Made by a program: the position numbers and the translations under genes
Part shown: piece after piece, positions 41,643 to 51,020 of the stretch
Position numbering within the stretch: the first letter of the stretch is position 1
Layout: every line of letters begins with the position of its first letter
The notes under the pieces: generated by a model
Told to the model about the DNA's origin: nothing
Seen by the model: the letters and a program-made list of their open reading frames with translations, nothing else
Databases searched by the model: none
DNA from: Kordia jejudonensis
GTDB taxonomy: Bacteria; Bacteroidota; Bacteroidia; Flavobacteriales; Flavobacteriaceae
Assembly (NCBI RefSeq): GCF_001005315.1
Contig: NZ_LBMG01000005.1
Location: 1-64,000 of the forward strand
Length of the DNA stretch: 64,000 nucleotides
Direction of reading: 5' to 3'

Positions 41643-43502
41643 ATGACGATATTAGGAATATCCGCATTTTACCACGATTCTGCCGCAGCAATTGTCCAAG
41701 ATGGAAAAATTGTAGCTGCTGCGCAAGAAGAACGTTTTACCCGAAAAAAACACGATCCTGCGTTTCCAACAAATGCTGTAAAGTACTGTTTGGAATATGT
41801 AGGGAAAAGTATTGACGAACTTGACGCTGTGGTGTTTTATGACAAGCCATTACTAAAGTTTGAACGATTATTGGAAACCTATTACGGTTTTTCGCCAAAA
41901 GGTGTTGCATCGTTCATTACAGCAATTCCTGTTTGGTTAAAGGAAAAAATGTTCCTAAAAAAACTCATCAAAGACGAATTAAAAGAAATTCAAAAATTTG
42001 ATAAGAAAAAACTAAAATTACTATTTCCAGAACATCACTTATCACACGCGTCAAGTGCCTTTTATCCTTCTCCATATGAAAAAGCGGCTATCTTAACATT
42101 AGATGGTGTAGGCGAGTGGGCAACTGCTTCCATCAGTATTGGCGATGGAAAAAACATCACCATGTTGAAAGAATTGCAATTTCCACATTCTGTCGGATTG
42201 TTATATTCAGCATTTACCTATTTCTTAGGATTCAAAGTAAACTCAGGAGAATACAAACTTATGGGATTGGCGCCGTATGGAAATCCGAATTCGGAACGTG
42301 TACAAAAATTTAAAGAAATCATCAAAACCAAACTCATCAAAATACACGATGATGGTTCCATTTGGTTAGATCAAAAATACTTTAACTATGCCGTAGGATT
42401 GCGCATGGTGTACGATGATAAATGGGAGAAATTATTTGGTTTCCCGAGAAGAACCTCTGAGTCAGAATACGAACAACATCATTCCGATTTAGGCTTGGCA
42501 ATTCAAGATGTAACCGAAGAAATTATCATCAAACTGGCAAAACATGCAAAAGAAATCACAGGAGCAGAATACTTGTGCATGGCTGGCGGAGTTGCACTAA
42601 ATTGTGTTGCGAACGGAAAGCTTCAAAACGAAAACATCTTCAAAGAAATATTCATACAACCTGCCGCAGGAGACGCTGGAGGCGCTTTAGGAGCTGCATT
42701 AACGGCAAACTATCTCTACTTTGAACAAGAACGCGAAGTAATGCCAAATGATGCCATGCAAGGTTCGTATTTAGGACCTGAATTTTCAGATTTAGACATT
42801 GAAAACATCAATAGAAAATACAACGCAAAAGCAACATATTTTGACAATTTTGATGAATTAACCAAAGAAGTTGCCAAATACATCTCCGAAGGAAACGCCA
42901 TTGGTTGGATGCAAGGTCGTATGGAATTTGGACCGCGCGCGTTGGGAAGAAGAAGTATTTTGGGAGACGCACGAAATCCTGAAATGCAGAAAAAATTAAA
43001 TCTAAAAATAAAATACAGAGAATCGTTCCGACCATTTGCACCTTCTGTCTTAGCGGAAGATGTCAATGAGTTTTTTGACTACGAAGGAATTTCACCATAT
43101 ATGTTATTGGTGCACAAAATTCATCCAAAAATAACATATGAAGTTCCTGTCAATTATCATGATTTGCCAATTCGTGAAAAACTATACGTAGAACGTTCGT
43201 CATTGCCAGCCATTACGCATATTGATTTCTCAGGACGAATTCAAACAGTACACAAAGAAACCAATGCTGAATATTGGGAATTGATCAATGAATTCAAAAA
43301 AATCACAAATGTTGGTGTCGTTGTAAATACGAGTTTTAATGTTCGTGGCGAACCGATTGTATGCACGCCAGATGATGCATATCGTTGTTTTATGCGAACG
43401 GAAATGGACTATTTAGTCATCGGAAACTACGTGTACAAAAAGTCAGCACAACCAAGTTGGAATGATCCGGACGATTGGAAAGAAGAATTTTTATTAGACT
43501 AA
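41643..43502 (+). CDS. Carbamoyltransferase (NodU/CmcH family)
   Basis: 619 aa. Moves a carbamoyl group from carbamoyl phosphate to a sugar hydroxyl via carbamoyl-AMP. N-terminal Kae1/HSP70-like domain with ISAFYHDSAAAIVQDG and LFPEHHLSHASSAFYPS (metal-binding His). The middle has YLCMAGGVALNCVANGKL; the C-terminal YrdC-like part starts near GWMQGRMEFGPRALGRRSI. An earlier ATG at 41622 would add seven residues and is less likely. It probably decorates the exported polysaccharide. Confidence 0.92.
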   Translation: MTILGISAFYHDSAAAIVQDGKIVAAAQEERFTRKKHDPAFPTNAVKYCLEYVGKSIDELDAVVFYDKPLLKFERLLETYYGFSPKGVASFITAIPVWLKEKMFLKKLIKDELKEIQKFDKKKLKLLFPEHHLSHASSAFYPSPYEKAAILTLDGVGEWATASISIGDGKNITMLKELQFPHSVGLLYSAFTYFLGFKVNSGEYKLMGLAPYGNPNSERVQKFKEIIKTKLIKIHDDGSIWLDQKYFNYAVGLRMVYDDKWEKLFGFPRRTSESEYEQHHSDLGLAIQDVTEEIIIKLAKHAKEITGAEYLCMAGGVALNCVANGKLQNENIFKEIFIQPAAGDAGGALGAALTANYLYFEQEREVMPNDAMQGSYLGPEFSDLDIENINRKYNAKATYFDNFDELTKEVAKYISEGNAIGWMQGRMEFGPRALGRRSILGDARNPEMQKKLNLKIKYRESFRPFAPSVLAEDVNEFFDYEGISPYMLLVHKIHPKITYEVPVNYHDLPIREKLYVERSSLPAITHIDFSGRIQTVHKETNAEYWELINEFKKITNVGVVVNTSFNVRGEPIVCTPDDAYRCFMRTEMDYLVIGNYVYKKSAQPSWNDPDDWKEEFLLD

Positions 43503-43507
43503 CTATT

Positions 43508-44650
43508 GTGTGGAAAACAATAAAATATAATTTGATCATTTTGCTAGTACTTTTAGTAATAGTAGAAGGGATATTGTGGTTTTTTCCTGTGCCAGATCCG
43601 TATGAAAATGCCAAGAAAAACATGTTTTTTCCAACCATTGGAAACATGTATATCGAATCGCAATTTGACCGCGATATGCAATTGCAATTTTCAACAGAAG
43701 ATGGTTTGTTAGGATTTGAAAACTACAAAGAAACAACCGATTTTACCATCAATAATTACGGTTTTCGTGGAGCAGATTTAAAAATGCCGAAACCAAACGG
43801 AGAATACCGAATTTTTGCCATTGGCGGAAGCTCCACAGAAAGTTTATACATTGATGATGAGGATGTTTGGACGAAAGTTTTGGAAGAAAATCTAAATCGT
43901 GAAAACTATCAAGATAAGATTGTAAAAGTGTACAATGCAGGAAAATCGGGCGACAACATTCAAGATCATGTTTCAATGTTGGTGCATAGAATTGTGCATT
44001 TACAACCTGATGAAGTCATTGTTTTTTGCGGAATTAATGATGTGACGCGTTTACTATTAGACAAAAATCCGCTGAAATTTAACGTCACCAAGGAAAAAGA
44101 AAAACCAGTCAGCTTTGCAAACATGTTGGGCGTTTTTCTATATGAATTTCAAATTCCACGACGTTTGTATTATGCGTTTAAAAGTGAAGATGAAGCTTTG
44201 GAAACCATCGAAATACAATCAAAATATGCAAAAAAAGTTGCCAAAACGAAATCGCGACCAATTGAAAATCAGTTGCCTACGGTTGATTATGGCAACTATG
44301 CAAATAAACTAAAATCACTTATTGGTATTTGTCAGACTAATGATATAAAGCTTATATTTGCGACGCAAGTAGTAACTTGGGATACGCAAGAAGAAGTCTT
44401 GAAAAATTGGCATTGGATGACGTCTCGCGGTGGTGTTCGATACAACGCAGTAAAACTGCAACAAAAAGTAGATAGCATCAATATGATTACCGTGAATGAA
44501 GGCGAAAAGTTCAACATTCCAGTTTTTAAAACGGATTCAATCATTCCAAAAACAAGTACCTATTTGTATGATGATTGCCATTTTAATCCTGCGGGAAGTA
44601 AAAAAATGGGAGACGAATTAGCGAAATTTATAAAAGACACAAAAAAATAA
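43508..44650 (+). CDS. SGNH/GDSL-family hydrolase, membrane-anchored
   Basis: 380 aa from the GTG at 43508, 6 nt after the previous stop; an earlier ATG lies inside the carbamoyltransferase gene. An N-terminal membrane anchor (about residues 8-24) precedes the SGNH domain: FAIGGSSTESLYI (block I, nucleophile Ser), VIVFCGINDVTRL (block III, GxND) and DDCHFNPAGSKKMG (block V, DxxH). Probably an esterase or acyl/acetyl hydrolase acting on the polysaccharide. Commonly found beside carbamoyltransferase, DUF5989 and SxtJ genes. Confidence 0.85.
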   Translation: MWKTIKYNLIILLVLLVIVEGILWFFPVPDPYENAKKNMFFPTIGNMYIESQFDRDMQLQFSTEDGLLGFENYKETTDFTINNYGFRGADLKMPKPNGEYRIFAIGGSSTESLYIDDEDVWTKVLEENLNRENYQDKIVKVYNAGKSGDNIQDHVSMLVHRIVHLQPDEVIVFCGINDVTRLLLDKNPLKFNVTKEKEKPVSFANMLGVFLYEFQIPRRLYYAFKSEDEALETIEIQSKYAKKVAKTKSRPIENQLPTVDYGNYANKLKSLIGICQTNDIKLIFATQVVTWDTQEEVLKNWHWMTSRGGVRYNAVKLQQKVDSINMITVNEGEKFNIPVFKTDSIIPKTSTYLYDDCHFNPAGSKKMGDELAKFIKDTKK

Positions 44651-44654
44651 TTAT

Positions 44655-44804
44655 ATGGAATTCTTGAAAGATATATTCAACTTCTTAAAAGAACGAAAAA
44701 AATTCTGGCTTTTGCCAATGATCATTGTATTATTATTGCTCGGAGTTATCTTAGTATTAGGTGGCGGATCGGCAATTGCACCATTCATTTATACATTATT
44801 TTAA
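44655..44804 (+). CDS. DUF5989-type small membrane protein (49 aa)
   Basis: A 49-aa protein: amphipathic start MEFLKDIFNFLKERKKFW, one membrane helix (MIIVLLLLGVILVLG), then GSAIAPFIYTLF. That closing pattern is the DUF5989 signature as I know it. It starts 4 nt after the SGNH gene and 1 nt separates it from SxtJ. It always seems to travel with carbamoyltransferases in glycan clusters; its role is unknown. Confidence 0.8.
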   Translation: MEFLKDIFNFLKERKKFWLLPMIIVLLLLGVILVLGGGSAIAPFIYTLF

Positions 44805-44805
44805 A

Positions 44806-45165
44806 ATGAAAGAAAGTAATTCAAAGGTAATCTTAGTTATGGTTACAGGATTTTTAGTCCTGTCATACATCTTTACCACTATCGGTGTCCAATTGCGCTA
44901 TGTTGCTGTTGGCGTTGGCGTAGCGTCATTTTTTCCACCATTAGAACGATTAATTGTTTGGATTTGGGAGAAAATCGCTATGGTGTTAGGTTGGATCAAT
45001 ACGAAAATCATCTTATCAGTTGTATTTTTTATCTTTTTGACGCCATTCGGAATTTTATCGCGAATATTTTCAAAAAACAGCTTACAACTAAAAAACGATT
45101 CCAATACCACATTTGTAGAACGAAATCATACTTATTCCAAGAAAGACTTAGAAAACATTTGGTAA
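44806..45165 (+). CDS. SxtJ-family membrane protein (119 aa)
   Basis: 119 aa from the ATG at 44806; a frame extension upstream to 44761 lies inside the DUF5989 gene. Three hydrophobic helices with FFPPLERLIVWIWEKIAMVLG and NTKIILSVVFFIFLTPFG, as in SxtJ proteins of saxitoxin and glycan clusters. The function is unknown; it is a partner of the carbamoyltransferase by constant association. Confidence 0.8.
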   Translation: MKESNSKVILVMVTGFLVLSYIFTTIGVQLRYVAVGVGVASFFPPLERLIVWIWEKIAMVLGWINTKIILSVVFFIFLTPFGILSRIFSKNSLQLKNDSNTTFVERNHTYSKKDLENIW

Positions 45166-45184
45166 TCAGAAAACCTCAATAAAC

Positions 45185-46075
45185 GTGAACAAGCCCCAAG
45201 AAAATAATACATGGTTATTTGAGATATCACCCAAAAGCAGTCTATTTGATTTTAAATTCAAAGAAATTTGGCGCTACCGTGATTTGCTCTTACTTTTCGT
45301 CCGTCGTGATGTGGTAACCTTGTACAAACAAACGGTTTTAGGTCCTTTATGGTATTTAATTCAACCTTTGTTAACGTCGGTTATTTTTACACTTGTGTTC
45401 AACGGAATTGCCGATATCAGCACAGGAACCGTGAATGCTTTTTTGTTCAACTTGGCAGGAATTACCATTTGGAATTACTTTGCAGAATGCTTAAAAGCAA
45501 CATCCGACACGTTTAAGAAAAATGAAAACATTTTCGGAAAAGTATACTTTCCACGTGTCATAATGCCGTTATCAATTACGGTTTCAAATCTTTTAAAACT
45601 CGGTATACAAATCTGTATATTCATCGCGTTTTACGTCTATTTTTCGTTAAGTGACAAAGCTGGTTCCGTTTCTATGTACATTTTATGGACGCCTGTCATC
45701 ATTTTTATCATGGGATTATTAGGCTTAGGTTTAGGAATGATTATTTCCTCCATGGTAACCAAATACCGCGATTTAACCTTTTTAGTACAATTTGGTATTC
45801 AACTATTCATGTACGTTTCTGCGGTAATGTATCCGATAGCAATTGTACAAGAAAAATTACCAAGTTATGTTTCGTGGATTGTTGAATATAATCCATTAGC
45901 GCATGTGATAGAATCCTTTCGCTACATGGTATTTTCAGGCGCATATATGGAAAATCCAACAAACGACTTTTCTATCCTAAACATTTTACTAATGTTGGGA
46001 ATTTCGTTCATCGTATTTCTTTTCGGACTCATTATATTCAACAGAACCGAGCGTAATTTTATAGATACTGTATAA
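45185..46075 (+). CDS. ABC-2 type polysaccharide export permease (Wzm-type)
   Basis: 296 aa, GTG start. The N-terminus has FKEIWRYRDLLLLFVRRDVVTLYKQTVLGPLWYL, which I recognise as the TagG/Wzm gating segment, followed by six membrane helices. It overlaps the ATPase gene by 1 nt (TAATG). It flips lipid-linked polysaccharide across the inner membrane. Coexistence with Wza/Wzc-type proteins suggests an ABC-dependent capsule or O-antigen route, as no Wzx/Wzy is seen. Confidence 0.9.
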   Translation: MNKPQENNTWLFEISPKSSLFDFKFKEIWRYRDLLLLFVRRDVVTLYKQTVLGPLWYLIQPLLTSVIFTLVFNGIADISTGTVNAFLFNLAGITIWNYFAECLKATSDTFKKNENIFGKVYFPRVIMPLSITVSNLLKLGIQICIFIAFYVYFSLSDKAGSVSMYILWTPVIIFIMGLLGLGLGMIISSMVTKYRDLTFLVQFGIQLFMYVSAVMYPIAIVQEKLPSYVSWIVEYNPLAHVIESFRYMVFSGAYMENPTNDFSILNILLMLGISFIVFLFGLIIFNRTERNFIDTV

Positions 46076-47331
46076 TGGCGGAAAAAGAAATCATCTTACA
46101 AATAAAAGATTTATCCAAGCAATACCGTTTGGGTGTTGTCGGTACAGGAACTATAAGTCATGACTTAAATCGTTGGTGGCACAAAATTCGTGGAAAAGAA
46201 GATCCGTATCTGAAAATTGGCGAAAAAAATGCACGTACTACAGTTGGAAATTCTAAGTACGTTTGGGCGTTAAAAGAAGTTTCATTCAACGTGGAAAAAG
46301 GGGAAGTCCTTGGCATCATTGGTAAAAACGGCGCAGGAAAATCTACTTTATTAAAATTACTTTCAAAAGTAACGACACCAACAACAGGAACAATTCGTTC
46401 AAGAGGTAGAATAGCTTCTTTATTGGAAGTCGGAACAGGATTTCATCCAGAATTAACAGGAAAAGAAAATATCTTCTTAAATGGTGCCATTTTAGGAATG
46501 ACGAAAGCTGAAATAAAAACAAAATTTGATGAAATTGTCGAATTTGCAGGTGTGCAACGTTATGTAAATACGCCCGTAAAACGCTATTCGTCAGGAATGA
46601 AAGTTCGTTTGGCATTTGCGGTAGCCGCACATTTAGAACCTGAAATATTGGTAGTTGATGAAGTGTTGGCAGTTGGTGATGCAGAATTTCAGAAAAAAGC
46701 GATCGGAAAAATGCAAGACATTGCCAAAGGCGAAGGCAGAACGGTTTTATTTGTAAGTCACGATATGACAAATATTCAAAATCTTTGTACAAAATCAATT
46801 CTGTTGGAAAATGGAATGATGGTTATGCATGGTGAAACGGAAGAAGTCATCAAACGCTATTTGCAAGGTTCGGAAGAAACCTATGTAAAAAGCTTGAAAG
46901 CACACGAAAATCGTAAAAAAGGCAGACAAGAAATCATGCAGAAAGTGACTATTGGCGACGGAAGTTCCAAAGTAATCTCTGGACAAGATTTAAAAATAAA
47001 TGTGGAACTCAATCTGACTTCACTCGAAGAATTTTCAATTGGCTACTTATTCAAAAACGAAAAAGGACAAGTGTTAATGGCTTCTAATACAATGCAATAC
47101 GGCACAAAATTGTATCCTAAAAGTGGAAAAAATGCGATTGCTATTGTCATTAAAAATCTGCCATTAGCGCCAGCGTCGTATTCCTTATCATTATTTGTAG
47201 GGAATGGAAAATTTGACATTGATATTATAGAAGATGCCATCACGTTTCCTGTATTTTGGGAACACGAACACATATTACCGCCCGCAAAAAAATGGGGTTC
47301 AACATTCGGAATAACACTATGGGAATACTAA
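46075..47331 (+). CDS. ABC polysaccharide export ATPase with C-terminal substrate-binding domain (Wzt-type)
   Basis: 418 aa. ABC domain: Walker A GIIGKNGAGKSTLL, signature YSSGMKVRLAFAVA, Walker B ILVVDEVLAVGD with the switch His in VLFVSHDM. A C-terminal beta-sandwich (about 285-418), ending WGSTFGITLWEY, is the Wzt C-terminal type that binds the terminal modification of the glycan in O-antigen exporters. Specific export of a capped chain is therefore likely. Confidence 0.92.
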   Translation: MAEKEIILQIKDLSKQYRLGVVGTGTISHDLNRWWHKIRGKEDPYLKIGEKNARTTVGNSKYVWALKEVSFNVEKGEVLGIIGKNGAGKSTLLKLLSKVTTPTTGTIRSRGRIASLLEVGTGFHPELTGKENIFLNGAILGMTKAEIKTKFDEIVEFAGVQRYVNTPVKRYSSGMKVRLAFAVAAHLEPEILVVDEVLAVGDAEFQKKAIGKMQDIAKGEGRTVLFVSHDMTNIQNLCTKSILLENGMMVMHGETEEVIKRYLQGSEETYVKSLKAHENRKKGRQEIMQKVTIGDGSSKVISGQDLKINVELNLTSLEEFSIGYLFKNEKGQVLMASNTMQYGTKLYPKSGKNAIAIVIKNLPLAPASYSLSLFVGNGKFDIDIIEDAITFPVFWEHEHILPPAKKWGSTFGITLWEY

Positions 47332-48272
47332 AAAATACAGCTTGCATTCTGTGTAACAAAGAAACAGTAGAAACGGTTCAGCAACTGAAAACCGACGCTA
47401 TTGCTGCGCTGTATAAAAATCGACTTGGCGTTGCTATTTCTGACGAATTTAAAGAAAACAACACGATTGATTATGTAAAATGTACCTCGTGCAATCTTCA
47501 TTTCTTTACGCCAATTTGTAACGGAAGTGCTGACTTTTACGAGTTATTGCAAGAAAAACAAGGATTTTATTACAATGCAAATCGATATGAATTCTTCTTT
47601 GCAAAAAATCATATCAAAAATACAGATAGTGTACTTGAAATAGGCGCGGGAAGTGGTTACTTTGCCAATCTTTTAAATGTGTCAAGCTATGTTGGTTTAG
47701 AATATAATAACAAAGCTATTGAAGATGCCGCAACGCGCAATGTAACATTGATCAATCAAAGTATTGAAGATTTTGCAACAACGCATCCCGAAGAATTTGA
47801 CGTAGTTTGCAATTTTCAAGTGTTGGAACATGTGCCGAATCCGAATGCATTTATCAACGCAAGTTTGGCTGCCTTAAAAAAAGGTGGTTTGCTTATTATT
47901 GGAGTTCCGGCTGCAAATTCAATTTTGACGAATAATAAAAATCATGTGCTCAATTTTCCGCCACATCACATTACACGTTGGTACAACGATACGTGTCATA
48001 ATTTTGAACAAATATTTGATGTTGAAGTTGTGGAAATTCACCATGAACCTGTAACAGAAAAATTATATAAAAATCTAAAAACCAACACAATAACTGAGCG
48101 TATTTTAAACACATTCAGTCCTAAAAAGCATATTTTGGTCAATGATACAATTGCGTCAAAAGTTGATACATTGGTGCGAAAACTTGTGGCAAAACTCGGT
48201 CTTCATAAGAATATTGCCAAGAAAGACTTGGTTTATGGCGAATCAGTTATCTTAGTCTTACGTAAAAAATAA
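47319..48272 (+). CDS. SAM-dependent methyltransferase with N-terminal zinc-binding motif
   Basis: 317 aa; ATG at 47319 overlaps the previous gene by 13 nt. An N-terminal CILC...CTSC zinc-knuckle-like segment is typical of sugar C-methyltransferases and of methyltransferases in glycan clusters. The Rossmann motif VLEIGAGSGYFANLL and VVCNFQVLEHVPNP follow. It may methylate a sugar of the exported chain, possibly the cap read by the Wzt C-terminal domain; this is inference. Confidence 0.82.
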   Translation: MGILKNTACILCNKETVETVQQLKTDAIAALYKNRLGVAISDEFKENNTIDYVKCTSCNLHFFTPICNGSADFYELLQEKQGFYYNANRYEFFFAKNHIKNTDSVLEIGAGSGYFANLLNVSSYVGLEYNNKAIEDAATRNVTLINQSIEDFATTHPEEFDVVCNFQVLEHVPNPNAFINASLAALKKGGLLIIGVPAANSILTNNKNHVLNFPPHHITRWYNDTCHNFEQIFDVEVVEIHHEPVTEKLYKNLKTNTITERILNTFSPKKHILVNDTIASKVDTLVRKLVAKLGLHKNIAKKDLVYGESVILVLRKK

Positions 48273-48330
48273 CACGGCGAGTTGTGTAAAATCTCTGTGC
48301 GACTTTTAAAAAACTATAAATTACGAACAC

Positions 48331-49485
48331 ATGAAAATCCTTTTTGTTGCAATGCAATACATACATTCCGCAAGATGGATCAATCAGTTAAAAGATACTG
48401 AACATGAAATTTATATGTTCGATTGTCTCGATAGTCCAATTCATGAAGATTTACAATGGACAAACTACACGACCAATTGGAGCAAACGTAAAATAAAACT
48501 CATAAAAGGAGAAACATTTATCAAAAAACATTTTCCTTCGCTGAGCGAAAAAATACAATCATTTTTAAAAATTACCGCAGCAGAAAAATTACACGAACTC
48601 ATTTTAGAAATTCAGCCAGATGTTGTGCATTCAATGGAATTGCAATCGGAAAGTTATCCGCTGATTCAAGTTCGAGAAAAAATAAATTTCAACTGGATTT
48701 GTTCCACATGGGGAAGCGATATCTATCATTTTTCAAAAGAAGCTTTTCATCTAAAACGCATTCAAAACGTATTGAAAAATGCCGATTTTCTATTTACAGA
48801 CAACATTCGTGATATTTCATTGGCTACACAACACGGTTTCAAAGGGAAAGCAATGGGAAGTTTTCCTGGCGGCGGCGGATTTTTGGTCAAAGAAAATTAC
48901 ATTGAACCGTTAGAAAATAGAAATCTAATTCTTGTAAAAGGCTATCATCATTGGGCTGGACGCGCTCTGCATGCATTAAAAGCATTGGAAAACAATTTGG
49001 AACTTGTACAAAAGTATCAAATTCATGTGTACGCGGCGCATCCAACGGTAATTGCCGAAATAACTCGTTTGCAAAAAGAATACAATTTGCACATTTCATA
49101 CACCGCACGCGGTATTGAAGAATCGCATGATGCGTTGTTGCGTAAATTTGGTCAAGCCAAAATTGCCATCGGCATTAGTGTTACTGACGGCATTCCAAAT
49201 ACCATGTTGGAAGCGATGATTTACGGCGCATTTCCGATACAGACAAATCCTGGAAACGCTTCTGAAGAATACATTTCACACAAAAAAAATGGTTGGTTGA
49301 TAGAAGATGCAGAAAACAGCCAAGAAATTACCGAAGCTGTCACAAACGCATTGACAAACGAAAGTTTACTTGCCGAAGCATTTGAAGCGAACAAAAAATA
49401 TCGTAAGATCTTAAGCTACGCGCAAATTCAACAAAAAGTATTGGAAGCGTACACAATCATTGAACAAAACCTAAAAAACGCATAG
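48331..49485 (+). CDS. Glycosyltransferase, GT4-like (GT-B fold)
   Basis: 384 aa, no signal or membrane helix. The N-terminal half has MKILFVAMQYIHSARW and a CSTWGSDIYHF segment. The C-terminal half has the GT4-type donor site ISVTDGIPNTMLEAMIYGAFPIQ (E-x7-E like). It adds one sugar to the repeat unit; donor and linkage unknown. Preceded by a 58-nt gap. Confidence 0.85.
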   Translation: MKILFVAMQYIHSARWINQLKDTEHEIYMFDCLDSPIHEDLQWTNYTTNWSKRKIKLIKGETFIKKHFPSLSEKIQSFLKITAAEKLHELILEIQPDVVHSMELQSESYPLIQVREKINFNWICSTWGSDIYHFSKEAFHLKRIQNVLKNADFLFTDNIRDISLATQHGFKGKAMGSFPGGGGFLVKENYIEPLENRNLILVKGYHHWAGRALHALKALENNLELVQKYQIHVYAAHPTVIAEITRLQKEYNLHISYTARGIEESHDALLRKFGQAKIAIGISVTDGIPNTMLEAMIYGAFPIQTNPGNASEEYISHKKNGWLIEDAENSQEITEAVTNALTNESLLAEAFEANKKYRKILSYAQIQQKVLEAYTIIEQNLKNA

Positions 49486-49516
49486 CTACAAACTATATTT
49501 TACTAACTTTAACGCC

Positions 49517-50377
49517 ATGATGCAGCTACTACATCTTTTACGAATAAAGCACTGGATAAAGAACATTTTGATCTTTTTTACGGCTTTCTTTGGCGGCGTT
49601 TTATTAGAAATGTCAAACCTAAAAATATTAGCGTTTGTGTTTCTATATTTTTCATTTACAGCAAGTTTGATATACATTATCAACGATTTGAAAGATGTAG
49701 AAAAAGACAAACTTCATCCTGAAAAGAAAAATCGTCCGTTGGCAAGTGGCGCAGTTTCCAAAACACAAGCATACGTATTAATTGGATTCTTACTCATTGC
49801 GTTGGGAATTGCTTCCATATATGTTCCGTTGCAAGTTTTTTATGTAACATTAGCGTACTTTATTCTAAACATTTTATACACCTTTTGGCTAAAACACATT
49901 GCAATCATTGAATTATTTATCATTTCATTGGGTTTTGTGTTCAGAATCATCATTGGAGGATTGGCCGTTTCTGTAGTTGCTTCCAAATGGATTATCATGC
50001 TGACTTTTTTCATGGCATTATATGTTATCATTGCAAAACGAAGAGGCGAATTATTGCACAGTACCGCCAACAAAACACGGAATGTATTGGCTTATTACAG
50101 CGAACAATACTTAAGCAGTGCGATGATTTTAGTGCTTGGCGTTAGCATCGTAACCTACATTATGTACACGATTGATGAAGACGTCATATCACGATTTGAT
50201 ACTGATGAAATATACATTACGACCATTTTTGTCGTATTGGCAATGTTGCGCCATTTGCAACAAACATTTGTACATAACAACACGGAATCGCCTGTAAAAT
50301 ACATCCTAAAAGATCATTTAATTTTGATCATTATTTTGATGTGGCTAAGTTCGTTTTACTTCTTAATTTATTTCTAA
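49517..50377 (+). CDS. UbiA-family prenyltransferase, probable polyprenyl-phosphate phosphoribosyltransferase
   Basis: 286 aa with eight or nine membrane helices. Seen: LLRIKHWIKN at the start, the first Asp-rich motif NDLKDVEKDKLHPEKKNRPLA and a second region near KRRGELLHS. The NDxxDxxxDxxHPxKxxRP pattern and KHWIKN are those of the decaprenyl-phosphate phosphoribosyltransferase group, which moves phosphoribose from PRPP to polyprenyl phosphate. A matching phosphatase (52615) and a GT-C enzyme (51021) follow. Confidence 0.82.
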   Translation: MMQLLHLLRIKHWIKNILIFFTAFFGGVLLEMSNLKILAFVFLYFSFTASLIYIINDLKDVEKDKLHPEKKNRPLASGAVSKTQAYVLIGFLLIALGIASIYVPLQVFYVTLAYFILNILYTFWLKHIAIIELFIISLGFVFRIIIGGLAVSVVASKWIIMLTFFMALYVIIAKRRGELLHSTANKTRNVLAYYSEQYLSSAMILVLGVSIVTYIMYTIDEDVISRFDTDEIYITTIFVVLAMLRHLQQTFVHNNTESPVKYILKDHLILIIILMWLSSFYFLIYF

Positions 50378-51018
50378 TGGGATCGAATAAATACTTAACA
50401 TATTTGAGTGACAAAGCAAAGGATGAATCTTTTGTAGATCGATTGAAAATTAAATTTCGACCGCTAATCTTCCCAATGGAATCATTATTACGTCATTTTG
50501 ATGAAAACGATGCCTTTTTTGATATTGGTTGCGGCTCAGGACAATTTGCGCTCTTGGTTCATCATTTTAGAAATGTGAAAAACATTAGTGGAATAGAAAT
50601 CAAAGACGAATTGGTTAAAAATGCCAACACATTATTCGAAAAACATGCGCCAACCGCGACCTACAACTTTGTAAAATATGACGGAGTTCAGTTTCCTGAA
50701 ACGATTAAAAATTACAACAAAGTATTTCTAAACGATGTATTGCATCACGTGCCACCAAAAGTACAAACGCAGTTTTTAGAAAATATTTACGACAGTATTG
50801 CCGACGGAACTACTTTTGTGTTAAAAGATATTGATGCGGCAAGTCCGTTGGTATATTTCAACAAAGTGCACGATTTGATATTTTCACAGGAAATTGGACG
50901 CGAACTTTCCTGTAAAGCAGCAAAAGAAATTTTGGAAAAAATCGGTTTCACCATTCTTAGTGTGGAAAAGAAAACCATTGCTGTATATCCGCATTATACT
51001 ATTATTTGTAGAAAATAG
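50377..51018 (+). CDS. Class I SAM-dependent methyltransferase
   Basis: 213 aa; the ATG overlaps the previous stop (TAATG at 50375). The frame could start at 50341, but that lies inside the UbiA gene. Rossmann motif AFFDIGCGSGQFALLV and KVFLNDVLHHVPP. It is likely an O- or C-methyltransferase acting on a lipid-linked or sugar intermediate; its place between UbiA and the GT-C enzyme suggests the polyprenyl-linked sugar. Confidence 0.8.
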   Translation: MGSNKYLTYLSDKAKDESFVDRLKIKFRPLIFPMESLLRHFDENDAFFDIGCGSGQFALLVHHFRNVKNISGIEIKDELVKNANTLFEKHAPTATYNFVKYDGVQFPETIKNYNKVFLNDVLHHVPPKVQTQFLENIYDSIADGTTFVLKDIDAASPLVYFNKVHDLIFSQEIGRELSCKAAKEILEKIGFTILSVEKKTIAVYPHYTIICRK

Positions 51019-51020
51019 CA

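Noticed and set aside
46343-46798. 151-aa minus-strand frame
   Set aside because: Antisense shadow of the Wzt-type ATPase, Leu/Phe-rich with no motif.
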